A DNA stretch of 64,000 bases from Streptomyces bicolor (GCF_000719285.1 NZ_JOFS01000005.1:186001-250000), one strand, 5' to 3'; shown: positions 36,131-48,074, counted from the stretch's first letter. Notes: a model not told the origin generated them from the letters alone. Numbers and translations are program-made.

Positions 36131-37162
36131 TCAGGCTTTCGGCACCAGGTCGAAGTCGATGATCTGCTCAGGGGTCATTCCCTGCCGCAGCGCGCCCGCT
36201 CGCTCCAGGATCGCGATGCTCCTCGCGACACGCGCGGCGTCCAGCGTCCCGAGTGCCGTGCCGGAACCGCCCGGCGTGACGTACTCGGCCATCAACTCCA
36301 ACTCGGCGGCCGCAGCGGTCGGGTTCGTGGCGTCCACGTTCCGCTCGAGGATCTCGGCGGCCTCCTTCCTGTTGGCGAGGCTGTACTCCAAGCCCTTGAG
36401 CAGCGCATTGGTGAACCGTTTCACCATCTCCGGATCCTGCTCGGCGATCTTCTTGGACGTGATCAGCACGTTTCCGTAGAGGTCGTTGATCACGTCGCTG
36501 TACGGCAGCAGGACGGCCTTCTTCTTCGTCACCGCCTCGATGGTCGGCTTACCCACCACGAACTGGCCGATGCCGTCCACCGAGCCGCCGGCGAGCGTGC
36601 CCATCAGGGTCTGTGCCTCGCCGTTGACCCAGGTCACCTTGTCGGCGTCCACGCCGGCCAGTCGGGCGTACGTCGGGAAGAGGTTGCGTACGACAGAGCC
36701 TGGCGTGTCGGCGAGCCGTTTGCCCTCGAGGTCCTTCGGAGTGGCGATGCCGTTGCCCTCGGTGGTGGCGATCGCGGCCATGGTGCGCTGCTGGATGGCG
36801 GCCACCGCGACGAAGTCCTTCGCCTGACCGCTGCCCATATGCAGCAGACCTCCCGTCAGGTCGATCGGGCCGAACTGCGCCTGGCCACTCACGACGGCCG
36901 GAATCACGCCGCCGGTGCCCTGGCCCGGCTTGATCTCCACGTCGAAGCCGGCCTCTTCGAAGAAGCCCTTGTCCTTCGCGACCCAGGCGTACGCGTCGCG
37001 GCCGAAGTTGCCGAACGAGGTCAGGTAGGTGACCTTCTGAGGTGCCTTGGCGTCCGCGTCGTCACCGTCGTCGGAGTCCGACCCGCCGCACCCCGACACC
37101 AGTGCCAGCACCGTGGCCAGGGCCAACGCAGCGGTCGTACGGGCGAAGCTGTTCATGCGCAC
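36131..37162 (-). CDS. ABC transporter substrate-binding lipoprotein, NMT1/SsuA-like
   Basis: 343 aa. Lipoprotein signal with lipobox L-V-S-G-C and a downstream Ser/Asp-rich linker. Mature region: VTYLTSFGNFGRDAYAWVAK, KGFFEEAGFDVEIKPGQGTG, then VVSGQAQFG and DLEGKRLAD, as in the NMT1/THI5 and SsuA/TauA families that bind sulfonates, nitrate or pyrimidine thiamine precursors. Start GTG 37162 is chosen for 7-base spacing from AAAGGA; ATG 37156 is two codons further in. Divergent from the matching ATPase gene at 37363. Confidence 0.9.
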   Translation of the reverse strand: MRMNSFARTTAALALATVLALVSGCGGSDSDDGDDADAKAPQKVTYLTSFGNFGRDAYAWVAKDKGFFEEAGFDVEIKPGQGTGGVIPAVVSGQAQFGPIDLTGGLLHMGSGQAKDFVAVAAIQQRTMAAIATTEGNGIATPKDLEGKRLADTPGSVVRNLFPTYARLAGVDADKVTWVNGEAQTLMGTLAGGSVDGIGQFVVGKPTIEAVTKKKAVLLPYSDVINDLYGNVLITSKKIAEQDPEMVKRFTNALLKGLEYSLANRKEAAEILERNVDATNPTAAAAELELMAEYVTPGGSGTALGTLDAARVARSIAILERAGALRQGMTPEQIIDFDLVPKA

Positions 37163-37362
37163 AGTGAGGTCCTTTCCGACCGCCGGAGGGCATGACACTT
37201 CGTGCGGGCAACAGCGTACGAGAGCCTGGGAGTTGTGGAACCAGGCCTGCGCCATTCAGCGGCAGAACGACAGGTACCGCCGAGCGGCCTGTCCCGGGTA
37301 GCCTGACCGGGCGTTGCGAACCGGCCGGCATGGCGATCGCCAGTGGATGGGGAGACCGCCGG

Positions 37363-38148
37363 ATGATCAGACTCACCGGTGTGTCCCGGAGCTTCACCAG
37401 CCGGTCCGGTTCGACGATGGCGCTCCAGGACATCGGCCTTCACATCGCCGAGGGTGAGTTCGTGGCGGTGGTGGGCCGGTCCGGGTGCGGCAAGTCCACA
37501 CTGCTCCGGCTGATCGCCGGGCTCCTGCCGGTCACCGAGGGCGAGATCACCGTCGGCGGCGAGCGAGTCACCGGAGCCCGGCGGGATGTCGCCATGCTGT
37601 TCCAGCGGCCGGCACTGCTGCCCTGGCGGTCCGTCCTCGACAATGTCCTGCTGCCCGTGGAGATCTTCGGCTGGAACAAGTCCGGGTACCGCGACCGGGC
37701 GAAGCGGTTGCTGGAGACGGCCGGACTGAGCGGCTTCGAGAAGCATCGGCCGCACGAGCTCTCCGGCGGTATGCAGCAACGCGTCGCACTGTGCCGGTCG
37801 CTGATGGGGGAGCCCCGGGTGCTGCTCATGGACGAACCGTTCTCCGCACTCGACGCGCTGACCCGCGCGGACCTCGCGGTGGAGCTGCAGCGCATCCACA
37901 TCGAAAGCTCGTCCACAGTCGTCTTCGTCACCCACTCGATAGACGAGGCCGTGCTGCTCGCCGACCGGGTGGTGGTGCTCAGCCCGCGGCCGGGCCGGAT
38001 CCGCAAGATCGTCGACGTCGCCATTCCCCGGCCGAGGACGCTGGGCCGAACCGCGCACCTGGCCGAAGTGGCCCGGTGCAGCGCCGATCTGCACGAGCTG
38101 CTGATGGAACGGGACATATCCCCGTCGGCCGAAACGGAGGGGCGATGA
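37363..38148 (+). CDS. ABC transporter ATP-binding protein, SsuB/TauB-like
   Basis: 261 aa. Walker A GRSGCGKST, Q-loop LFQRPALLPW (the L-P-W after the Q-loop marks the NitT/TauT group), signature ELSGGMQQRVALCRSL, Walker B VLLMDEPFSALD. Start ATG 37363 after GGGGAGA. Although on the opposite strand from its permease and binding-protein genes, its group assignment matches them. Overlaps the LLM oxidoreductase gene by ATGA. Confidence 0.93.
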   Translation: MIRLTGVSRSFTSRSGSTMALQDIGLHIAEGEFVAVVGRSGCGKSTLLRLIAGLLPVTEGEITVGGERVTGARRDVAMLFQRPALLPWRSVLDNVLLPVEIFGWNKSGYRDRAKRLLETAGLSGFEKHRPHELSGGMQQRVALCRSLMGEPRVLLMDEPFSALDALTRADLAVELQRIHIESSSTVVFVTHSIDEAVLLADRVVVLSPRPGRIRKIVDVAIPRPRTLGRTAHLAEVARCSADLHELLMERDISPSAETEGR

Positions 38149-39089
38149 ACCTGCGGATCTGCGTCTTCACCGAGCCGCACCGCGGCGCCGACTACGAGGA
38201 TCAGCTGCGCTTCGCCCGACTCGTCGAAGCCTGCGGTTTCGACGGCTTCTTCCGAGCCGATCACTTCCAGGCGATGGGCGCCGATCCCGGGCTGCCAGGC
38301 CCTACCGACGCGTGGCTCACACTGGGCGCGCTCGCCCGGGAGACCTCCCGGATCCGGCTGGGCACCCTGGTCACCTCGGCCACCTTCAGGCTGCCGGGCC
38401 CGCTTGCCGTGATGGTGGCGCAGGTCGACCGGATGAGCGGGGGCCGGGTCGAGCTGGGCCTCGGCGCAGGATGGTACGAACGGGAACACACCTCGTACGG
38501 CATCCCGTTCCCACCCGCCCCGGAGCGCTTCGACCGGCTCGAGGAACAGCTGGCGGTGATCACCGGCCTGTGGCGGACACCGGTCGACGAGAGCTTCAGC
38601 TATCGCGGCGAGCACTACCAGCTGCTCGACGCGCCTGCCCTGCCGAAGCCCGTGCAGGTGCCGGCGCCGCCGATCATCGTGGGGGGCCGCGGCCTCAAGC
38701 GCACCCCGGAGCTGGCCGCTCGGTATGCCGACGAATTCAACATGCCCTTCAAGTCGGTGGCGGAGACTGCCCGGGCATTCCAGCGGGTTGCCGAGGCGTG
38801 CGACCGGACCGGACGGGCCGACGCCGGTCAGCCACCGCTGGTGCTCTCGGCCGGGGTCGTGGTCGCCATCGGCCGTACCGACGCGGAGGCGCAACGGCGG
38901 GCCGCCCCGCTGCACGTCAAGAGTGCGCTGCCGCCGGAGGATCCGGTGGTCGGATCCCCGGCCCAGCTCGTGGAGCGGCTCGGCGAGTTCTCGACGATCG
39001 GCGCAAGCCGGATCCATCTGCGACTGACCGACTTCGATGACCTCGACCACCTGGAACTCATCGCCGGTGAGGTGCTCCCGCAGCTGTAG
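38145..39089 (+). CDS. LLM-class flavin-dependent oxidoreductase, F420-type
   Basis: 314 aa. Luciferase-like TIM barrel: FARLVEACGFDGFFRADHFQ, LTLGALARETSRIRLGTLVT, ELGLGAGWYEREHTSYGIPF, PIIVGGRG and RYADEFNM. Pattern and length resemble the F420-dependent branch (TIGR03560-like). Coupled to an SsuB-like ATPase: in sulfonate utilisation the permease works with a luciferase-like desulfonase (SsuD/MsuD), so this enzyme may cleave or oxidise what the transporter brings in. FMN and F420 cannot be told apart here with certainty. Confidence 0.88.
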   Translation: MNLRICVFTEPHRGADYEDQLRFARLVEACGFDGFFRADHFQAMGADPGLPGPTDAWLTLGALARETSRIRLGTLVTSATFRLPGPLAVMVAQVDRMSGGRVELGLGAGWYEREHTSYGIPFPPAPERFDRLEEQLAVITGLWRTPVDESFSYRGEHYQLLDAPALPKPVQVPAPPIIVGGRGLKRTPELAARYADEFNMPFKSVAETARAFQRVAEACDRTGRADAGQPPLVLSAGVVVAIGRTDAEAQRRAAPLHVKSALPPEDPVVGSPAQLVERLGEFSTIGASRIHLRLTDFDDLDHLELIAGEVLPQL

Positions 39090-39429
39090 AGCCGTGGAGG
39101 CCGACACGCTGTGGCACCGGAAGAGGACGGCGTCAGCTACGCCTTGGCCGTGACCCACATGACGCTCAACCCCACCGCATGTGATGAGACGGTGAAAAAA
39201 TCGGCACAGATAATCCTGGACCGTTCCTTGGTGATTCAACCAGCGTCCAGTGCTGCACATTTGCGCTCGGGTTGCTTCGAATGTGCGTGAATCCCGTGGA
39301 GGTCGACCATCCGTCGGATGTCGGGGACACATCAAGAGATTGATCTGCTCGCGACAAGTCGGCACTCTCCTGAGCACGCGCAGCGCTGCGTTCGAACGCA
39401 AATCCCCCCACTTCACGAGGAGACCCCTC
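39090..39429. other. Intergenic region upstream of subtilase
   Basis: 340 bases. It contains an A-rich GAAAAAA run at about 39192-39199 but no gene. The subtilase start is fixed by GAGGAG at 39417-39422. Confidence 0.4.
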
Positions 39430-40641
39430 TTGACGGCGCATCACAAACGCTCAGGCAAGGCCAAGATCGTCACCGCGATCGCGGCCGTCGCAACCGTCGT
39501 CGGCACCGGCCTTTACCTGTCCCCCCTTGCTCAGGCGGGACAGCCCGCGCAGGGCACGGTCTACGGTCTCAATGCCGAAGGAGCCGTGGCCGGCAGCTAC
39601 ATCGTCCTCCTGGACCAGAAGGCGTCCACGGCCGAGAAGCAGGATCTGGCCGCCGAGTACGGTGGCAAGATCAGCCGGACCTACGGCTCGGCGGTCAACG
39701 GCTTCTCCGCCGGCAGCCTGACCGAGACGGAGGCCAAGCGCCTCGCGGCCGACCCCGCGGTGTCCAAGGTGGTCCAGAACAAGAAGTTCCACATCAATGC
39801 CACGCAGGACAATCCGCCGTCCTGGGGCCTGGACCGCATAGACCAGCAGGACACGGCCGGCGACAGCAAGTACGCCTACCCGGACAAGGCCGGGGAGGGA
39901 GTGACCGCGTACGTCATCGACACCGGCGTACGCATCAGCCACAAGGACTTCGAGGGCCGCGCCACCTCCGGGTTCGACGCCATCGACAACGACGACACGG
40001 CCGACGACGGCAACGGCCACGGCACCCACGTGGCCGGAACCATCGCCGGCGCCTCCCACGGGGTGGCCAAGAAGGCCAAGATCGTCGCGGTCCGTGTGCT
40101 CGACGACAACGGCTCGGGCACCACCGAGCAGGTCGTCGCCGGCATCGACTGGGTGACCAAGAACCACCAGGGCCCCTCGGTGGCCAACATGAGCCTCGGC
40201 GGCGGCGCGGACCCGGCTCTCGACGAGGCCGTCAAGAAGGCCATCGCCTCGGGTGTCACCTTCGCGGTCGCCGCCGGCAACGAGTCGGCGGACGCGGGGC
40301 AGAGTTCACCGGCCCGGGTCCCCGAGGCCATCACGGTCGCGTCCAGCACCAAGGACGACGCCCAGTCGGACTTCTCCAACTTCGGCTCGATCGTGGACGT
40401 GTACGCGCCGGGCTCGGACATCACCTCCGACTGGAACGACAGCGACCAGGGAACCAAGACGATCTCCGGCACCTCCATGGCCGCCCCCCACGTCACTGGA
40501 GCCGCCGCCGTCTACCTGGCCGGTCACCCGGACGCCACTCCCGATGAGGTCGCCACCGCGCTCACCGGCGCGGCAACCGGCGACAAGATCACCAACCCGA
40601 GCAGCGGAACGCCCAACAAACTGCTGAAGGTGACCGAGTAG
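39430..40641 (+). CDS. Secreted subtilisin-like serine protease (S8, proteinase K group)
   Basis: 403 aa from a TTG start at 39430, seven bases after GAGGAG; no ATG or GTG fits. Sec signal (KAKIVTAIAAVATVVGTGLY, then PLAQA). Propeptide inhibitor I9 (GSYIVLLDQKASTAEKQDLA, then VNGFSAGSLTETEAKRLAAD). Catalytic triad D164 (VIDTGVR), H200 (GHGTHVAGT) and S349 (SGTSMAAPH), with NESADAGQSSPAR as the oxyanion-hole region. Exported extracellular protease, own transcription unit. Confidence 0.96.
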   Translation: MTAHHKRSGKAKIVTAIAAVATVVGTGLYLSPLAQAGQPAQGTVYGLNAEGAVAGSYIVLLDQKASTAEKQDLAAEYGGKISRTYGSAVNGFSAGSLTETEAKRLAADPAVSKVVQNKKFHINATQDNPPSWGLDRIDQQDTAGDSKYAYPDKAGEGVTAYVIDTGVRISHKDFEGRATSGFDAIDNDDTADDGNGHGTHVAGTIAGASHGVAKKAKIVAVRVLDDNGSGTTEQVVAGIDWVTKNHQGPSVANMSLGGGADPALDEAVKKAIASGVTFAVAAGNESADAGQSSPARVPEAITVASSTKDDAQSDFSNFGSIVDVYAPGSDITSDWNDSDQGTKTISGTSMAAPHVTGAAAVYLAGHPDATPDEVATALTGAATGDKITNPSSGTPNKLLKVTE

Positions 40642-40658
40642 ATCCACCCAGGACACCG

Positions 40659-40703
40659 GGCCCGGCGGTGCCGCCAGCGCGTGCGCAGCGGCACCGCCGG
40701 GCC
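40659..40703. terminator. Strong bidirectional terminator between subtilase and katG
   Basis: GGCCCGGCGGTGCCGC (40659-40674) pairs perfectly with GCGGCACCGCCGGGCC (40688-40703): 16-bp stem, 13-base loop, between convergent genes. Confidence 0.8.
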
Positions 40704-40811
40704 GCGTCGTGGCAAGGGGTGGTGCCCGCGCGACAACCGGCGGCGCCGCGTTCGACCTGGCGTCGCGGACTCTGAGCGATCCGCGTCACCATCCCGACCG
40801 GGACATCGGGT

Positions 40812-43440
<2,629 letters not shown>

Positions 43441-43574
43441 CCCTGAGCGGGCCGCCTTCCCCGCCATGACCTGTCGACGCTTATTGAAAACCATTTTCGC
43501 TACCAGTGTGGTGTGTGCGTCGTATACCCCGCGCATCCGGCTGTCCGGCTGTCCGGCTGCCCGGGCGCAAGGGC

Positions 43575-43893
43575 GGGAAACTGCGGGCGGCGTTCATCGG
43601 GGGGAGCGCGGAGTCCGCCGACCCGACACCCGCCGCGGGCGTCGGTATCGACTACGTGCGCGCCCGCGTCGTCTGGGACACCCTCGGGGAGCTGGACGGC
43701 GGAAAGCCGGTGTGGCGGCTGGCGGAGAGCGTCGAGCCCAAACTCCGACGCCACCCAGTGGACCGTACGGATCAGAAAGGGCGTCACCTTCAGCGACGGA
43801 CGTCAACTCACCGCGAAAGACCTGCTGTTCAGTCTGCGCACGCTCGTCGAGAAGCGGAGCCCGCAGGCCGGGAAGGAGCCTGCGCATGAGTGA
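43575..43893 (+). pseudogene. Fragment of a peptide ABC transporter substrate-binding protein
   Basis: LRAAFIGGSAESADPTPAAG, then VVWDTLGELDGGKPVWRLAE in one frame; at about 43740 the reading shifts and continues DATQWTVRIRKGVTFSDGRQ, then LTAKDLLFSLRTLVEK. These are the first ~100 mature residues of a family-5 (DppA/OppA) binding protein. Signal peptide and the remaining ~400 residues are missing. Its end overlaps the start of the next gene. Confidence 0.7.
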
Positions 43894-44263
43894 CGCCGCA
43901 GGAGGCCATCGAGACCGGCCCTTCACCCTCGTCGTCTGCGCCGGCTGCGATGACGCCGACGAGGAGGTGATGGACGGCTTGCGCCGAGCGGTGCGGAGCT
44001 GCCGCCACGGGATCATGGTCTCCACCGGCTGTCTGGAGTGGTTCCTGCACTGCCGTCGGCAGCGGGGTGTTCACGCGGCCGTGCAGCCGTGCGCGGCGGA
44101 CCGCAGGCCCACGGGAGCCGTCGTCCGCCTCGGCCCGCTGCGCACCGAGGCCGATGCCGCGGCGGTCGGGGCGTGGCTGCGGGCCGGAATGCCGGACGAC
44201 GGCACGCTGCCCGACAGGCTGCGCGCGGCACCTGCACCGCGACAGGTCGCCCGCCTCAACTGA
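43886..44263 (+). CDS. Small cysteine-containing protein, possibly thioredoxin-like [2Fe-2S] ferredoxin fold
   Basis: 125 aa, ATG 43886 with GGAAGGAG at 43871-43878. Opens with a beta strand and C-x2-C (LVVCAGCDDADEE), then single cysteines in AVRSCRHGIMVSTGCLEWFL and further on, six in all; the spacing resembles thioredoxin-fold ferredoxins. No membrane segment. Convergent with the zinc-efflux ATPase. A metal- or cluster-binding role is a guess. Confidence 0.6.
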   Translation: MSDAAGGHRDRPFTLVVCAGCDDADEEVMDGLRRAVRSCRHGIMVSTGCLEWFLHCRRQRGVHAAVQPCAADRRPTGAVVRLGPLRTEADAAAVGAWLRAGMPDDGTLPDRLRAAPAPRQVARLN

Positions 44264-44293
44264 GGGACCGCCGCGGTGGCCGAGCCCGCTGGG

Positions 44294-46561
44294 TCAGCGC
44301 ACCCGCCGCTCCTCCAGCGGTGCGGCCCGCAGACGTGCGGTGGCGTCCTTCGGCAGATGGGGCGTGTGGCGCACCAGCCGGGCGGAGTTGGCGACCACGG
44401 CGATGCTGCTGGTGTTGTGCAGCAGAGCGGCCAGCACGGGGTTGATGGAGCCCCCGGCGCCTGCGATGAGGCCGGCGAGGTTCACACCGATGGCCAGGGT
44501 GTAGTTCTGGCGTACGACGCGCAGGGTGTGGCGGCTGAGTTCCACGACGGCGGCGACATTACGCAGGTCGTTGCCGGCCAGGGCGATGTCGGCGGTTTCC
44601 AGGGCGACGTGGGAGGAGTGGGCGCCCATGACGATGCCGACGTCGGCGAGGGCGAGTGCGGGGGCGTCGTTGGTGCCGTCGCCGACCATCGCCACGCTGT
44701 GGCCCTCGGACTGGAGGTCGCGGATCAGCTGGAGTTTGGCCTCGGGCAGGGCGTGGGCGTGGACCTCGGTGATGCCGAGGGTGTCGGCGACGGACTGGGC
44801 GGTCTCGGGGGCGTCGCCGGTGAGCAGCACGATACGGGTGACGCCGAGGTCGGTGAGCTGGCGGACGACGGTGTCGGCTCCGCCGCGTACCGCGTCGGAC
44901 AGGCCGAGCATGCCGATGAGCCTGTCGTCGTGGGCGAGGCAGATGACGGTCTCGCCGGCGGCGCGCAGTCGGCTCGTCCATTCCTGGGCCACGTCGGTGA
45001 GTTCGAGGCCGTGGCGGCGCAGCAGGGCGGGGCTGCCCACGAGCAGGCGGCTGCCGTCGAGTTCGGCGCGTACCCCCATGCCGAGGACGACCTCGCAGGC
45101 CTGATGGATCGGGATGTGCAGGTGCTGTTCCTCGGTGCGCCGGACGATGGCTTCGGCGAGCGGGTGTCGTGCGTGCAGTTCGCCGGAGGCCGCGAGGCTC
45201 AGTACCTCGTCGGCGGTGACCGTCTCGTCGAGCGTGACCACGCTGGTGACCAGGGGGCGGCCGAGGGTGAGGGTGCCGGTCTTGTCGAAGACCACGGCGG
45301 TGACGCGGCCGATGCCTTCCAGGTGGGTGCCGCCCTTGATGAGGGTGCCCCTGCGGGCGCCGTTGCCGATGGCCGCGCTGATCGCGGTGGGGGTGGCCAG
45401 GCCCGCGGCGCAGGGGCAGGCGATCAGCAGCATGGTCATCGCCCGCCGGGCGTCCCGGGTGAGGATGTACGTGATCCCGGCGAGGGCGAACGAGACCGGG
45501 ACGAAGCGGCGGGTGAAGGCGGTGGCGACGGTCTGGATCGGGGCCCGGTCGGCCTGTGCCTCCTCGACCCGGGTGATGATCCGCCCGACGACGGTGTCCT
45601 GTCCGACCGAGGTGGCCCGTACGGTCAGGGAGCCGTTGGAGATGAGGGTGCCCGCGTAGACCTCGGTGCCGGGCTGGACGTACACCGGGAGCGCCTCGCC
45701 GGTGATCGCCGCCTGGTCCACGAGCGCCTCGCCGGACTCGGCGGTGCCGTCGACGGGGATGCGATGGTGCTCGTAGACCGCGACGACGTCCCCGGTCCTG
45801 ACCTCCGTCAGATCGACCTCCACCTCCACGCCGTCGCGGACCAGCCAGACCCGCTCCTCGCCGATGGAGAGCAGTTCCTCGATGGCGCGCCGGGTTCGCC
45901 GCAGGGTGATGGCCTGCAGGAACTCGCCGATGTTGAGCAGCCACAGCACCATCAGCGCCACGACGTTCTCGCGCAGGACGAGTGAGATCACGGTCGCTGT
46001 CGTCACCAGCAGATCGGTGCCCGCGTGGCGTCTGCCGCCGAGGGTGCGTGCGGCGCCGCGGAAGAAGGGCAGCCCGGTGAAGACGGTGACCGCGCCGAGG
46101 AAGCCGGCCGAGCCACCGGGGGTCCAGGGGGGCCGGCCGAGCAGGCGTCGCAGGCCCACCAGGGCGAGCACCGCACCGCCGACCACCAGCCGTGCGACCT
46201 CGCCGGTGGAGGAGTCGGGCACGGAGCGGCTGGCCCGGGCCGGCACTCCCGGCGGTGGCGCCTCGTCGAGGGCGGCCACCAGTCGGCCGACGTCGACCAG
46301 GTCGGGCTGCACCCAGACGATCACGGCGCCGGTGCGGGGAAAGATACGCAGCGCCCGGAAGCCCGGGAGATCGGTGAACCGCTCGTCGACGATTCCGGCG
46401 CAGCCGGGCCGCGCCCGCAGCCAGGGGACCAACAGCCGTACGCGTCCCGCGGCGGCGGACCGCACCACCACCCCGGAGCCGGAGCCAGGTTCGGGGACGG
46501 GGACGGTGGGGGAGCCGGGGTCGGGCAGGGGAAGGTCGCCGGGTGCGGGCGTGCCGGACAT
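44294..46561 (-). CDS. ctpC: Heavy-metal P1B-type ATPase, CtpC-like
   Basis: 755 aa. N-terminal ~110 residues lack a C-x2-C metal domain. Actuator loop TGEA (287-290), membrane metal motif C382-P-C384, phosphorylation site D426-KTGT, nucleotide site HPLAEAI, hinge MVGDGTNDAP. The last helices (QNYTLAIGVNLAGLIAGAGG, then LLHNTSSIAVVANSARL) match the CtpC/Mn-Zn exporter group. Twelve bases downstream of the PacL-like gene, the same order as Rv3269-ctpC in Mycobacterium tuberculosis, where the pair resists zinc. Exports a divalent cation, probably zinc. Confidence 0.9.
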   Translation of the reverse strand: MSGTPAPGDLPLPDPGSPTVPVPEPGSGSGVVVRSAAAGRVRLLVPWLRARPGCAGIVDERFTDLPGFRALRIFPRTGAVIVWVQPDLVDVGRLVAALDEAPPPGVPARASRSVPDSSTGEVARLVVGGAVLALVGLRRLLGRPPWTPGGSAGFLGAVTVFTGLPFFRGAARTLGGRRHAGTDLLVTTATVISLVLRENVVALMVLWLLNIGEFLQAITLRRTRRAIEELLSIGEERVWLVRDGVEVEVDLTEVRTGDVVAVYEHHRIPVDGTAESGEALVDQAAITGEALPVYVQPGTEVYAGTLISNGSLTVRATSVGQDTVVGRIITRVEEAQADRAPIQTVATAFTRRFVPVSFALAGITYILTRDARRAMTMLLIACPCAAGLATPTAISAAIGNGARRGTLIKGGTHLEGIGRVTAVVFDKTGTLTLGRPLVTSVVTLDETVTADEVLSLAASGELHARHPLAEAIVRRTEEQHLHIPIHQACEVVLGMGVRAELDGSRLLVGSPALLRRHGLELTDVAQEWTSRLRAAGETVICLAHDDRLIGMLGLSDAVRGGADTVVRQLTDLGVTRIVLLTGDAPETAQSVADTLGITEVHAHALPEAKLQLIRDLQSEGHSVAMVGDGTNDAPALALADVGIVMGAHSSHVALETADIALAGNDLRNVAAVVELSRHTLRVVRQNYTLAIGVNLAGLIAGAGGSINPVLAALLHNTSSIAVVANSARLVRHTPHLPKDATARLRAAPLEERRVR

Positions 46562-46573
46562 GGCGATGGCCTC

Positions 46574-46885
46574 TCAGTGCTCGTGGTCGTGGTCGTGCCC
46601 CTCGACACCGACCGCCGACGGGGGCGGAGCCTCCTCACCCAGCTGCTCCCTGGCCTCCGCCAGCAGGTCTCCTGCCTTGAGCCGGGCCTCCTCGGCTGCC
46701 TCTCCGAGTCGCCGCCCCGTCGTGATGCCGCCGGCGATGCCGCTGACCAGAAGGCGGCGGGCCGCGGGTTTCACGCGGGGGGCGGCCTTGGCGGCTCCCC
46801 GCAGGACCAGTACGCCGGCGGTTCCGGACAGGGCGTAGTGCGTGATGCGGCCCACGGCCGCACCGGCGAAAGCGGCGGGATGCAT
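46574..46885 (-). CDS. PacL-like (DUF1490) membrane chaperone of the CtpC ATPase
   Basis: 103 aa, ATG 46885 after AAGGAG. One hydrophobic segment (AAVGRITHYALSGTAGVLVL), then a Glu/Ala-rich helix (LGEAAEEARLKAGDLLAEAR) and a C-terminal metal-binding tail GHDHDHEH. In mycobacteria PacL1 (Rv3269) has this layout with a D-L-H-D-H-D-H tail, clusters with CtpC in the membrane and delivers or scaffolds zinc. Gene order and spacing agree. Confidence 0.88.
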   Translation of the reverse strand: MHPAAFAGAAVGRITHYALSGTAGVLVLRGAAKAAPRVKPAARRLLVSGIAGGITTGRRLGEAAEEARLKAGDLLAEAREQLGEEAPPPSAVGVEGHDHDHEH

Positions 46886-47013
46886 CGTGATCTCCTTCCG
46901 CGGAGCGGATTTCCTCCGTCTTCGACGCGGTAAGTCCATTCTCGTCCCGGGGCGGGTATTGCGCATCGGTCGCCCGCCGAAGCTCGAGCGGCGGAGGGTT
47001 AATTTCTCGGCAA

Positions 47014-47024
47014 TGATTGTCATA
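47014..47024. promoter_or_regulatory. Candidate Zur/Fur-type box between PacL-CtpC and ZnuABC
   Basis: Inverted repeat ATGA-TTG-TCAT in an AT-rich stretch (GCAATGATTGTCATATG). It resembles the actinobacterial Zur box core AATGAT and lies between divergent efflux and uptake operons, 109 bases before the znuA start. Confidence 0.45.
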
Positions 47025-47132
47025 TGAAATGGCTGGAAGACGGTCTTGACATCCGTTTCCACCTAGCGTGGTGCTGAAGCCGGGACGAGCCGAGCTCGGC
47101 GGACAACTCACCCTGTTGCGGAGGGATCCTCC

Positions 47133-48074
47133 ATGCGCGCGTTCTCGTCCCGGCGCCTCGCCCCGTTGATACCCGTCGTCTCCATGGCCTTCCTGGCTGG
47201 TTGCGGCAGTTCGTCGGATACCGGAAGCGACACCGGTGCCGCGCAGAGTCCCGCCGGTTCGTCTGCCATCCCGGTGGTGGCCTCGACGAACGTCTACGGG
47301 GACATCGTGGAGCAGATGGGTGACGGGAAGGTGGTGGTCACCTCGATCATCAGCGATCCCGACCAGGACCCGCACTCCTACGAGGCCAACACCCAGAACC
47401 AGTTGGCGCTGTCCAAGGCGAAGGTCGTCATCGAAAACGGCGGCGGTTACGACGACTTCATCGACCGCATGCTCAAGAGCAGCGACAACTCGGCCGCCGA
47501 GGTGATCAACGCGGTCAAGGTCTCCGGCAAGACCGCACCGGCGGGCGGGGAGCTCAACGAGCACGTCTGGTACGACTTCCCCACGGTCGCCAAGCTCGCC
47601 GACCGCATCGCCGCCGCCCTGGCCAAGGCCGACCCGGACGACGCCGCCACCTTCACCGAGAAGGCGAAGGCCTTCAAGGAGAAGCTGACGCCGCTGGAGG
47701 CGAAGGAAGCCCAGATCAAGACCGACCACGGCGGCGAGGACGTGGCCATCACCGAGCCCGTGCCGCTGTACATGATCGAGGCGAGCGGGCTCAGGAACGC
47801 GACGCCCGAGGCGTTCAGCGAAGCCATCGAGGAAGGCGACGACGTCTCCCCGAGAACACTGCAGGAAACGCTGGCGCTGTTCACTGACAAGAAGGTCAAG
47901 GCGCTGGTCTACAACGAGCAGACCTCCGGCCCGCAGACCGAGAAGGCAGAGCAGGCGGCCAAGGCGGCCGGGATTCCCGTCGTCCCCGTGACCGAGACCC
48001 TGCCCGAGGGCAAGGACTACGTCGGCTGGATGACCGCCAACGTCGACGCACTCGCGAACGCGCTGGCCAAGTGA
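47133..48074 (+). CDS. znuA: Zinc/manganese ABC transporter substrate-binding lipoprotein (ZnuA-like)
   Basis: 313 aa. Lipoprotein signal with lipobox F-L-A-G-C; family-9 (TroA/ZnuA) cluster: IPVVASTNVYGDIVEQMG, metal ligand His in DPDQDPHSYEA, second His in NEHVWYDFPT, then a Glu near ITEPVPLYMIEA. It lacks the long His/Asp-rich loop of Gram-negative ZnuA. Overlaps the ATPase gene by GTGA. Binds zinc or manganese outside the cell. Confidence 0.92.
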   Translation: MRAFSSRRLAPLIPVVSMAFLAGCGSSSDTGSDTGAAQSPAGSSAIPVVASTNVYGDIVEQMGDGKVVVTSIISDPDQDPHSYEANTQNQLALSKAKVVIENGGGYDDFIDRMLKSSDNSAAEVINAVKVSGKTAPAGGELNEHVWYDFPTVAKLADRIAAALAKADPDDAATFTEKAKAFKEKLTPLEAKEAQIKTDHGGEDVAITEPVPLYMIEASGLRNATPEAFSEAIEEGDDVSPRTLQETLALFTDKKVKALVYNEQTSGPQTEKAEQAAKAAGIPVVPVTETLPEGKDYVGWMTANVDALANALAK

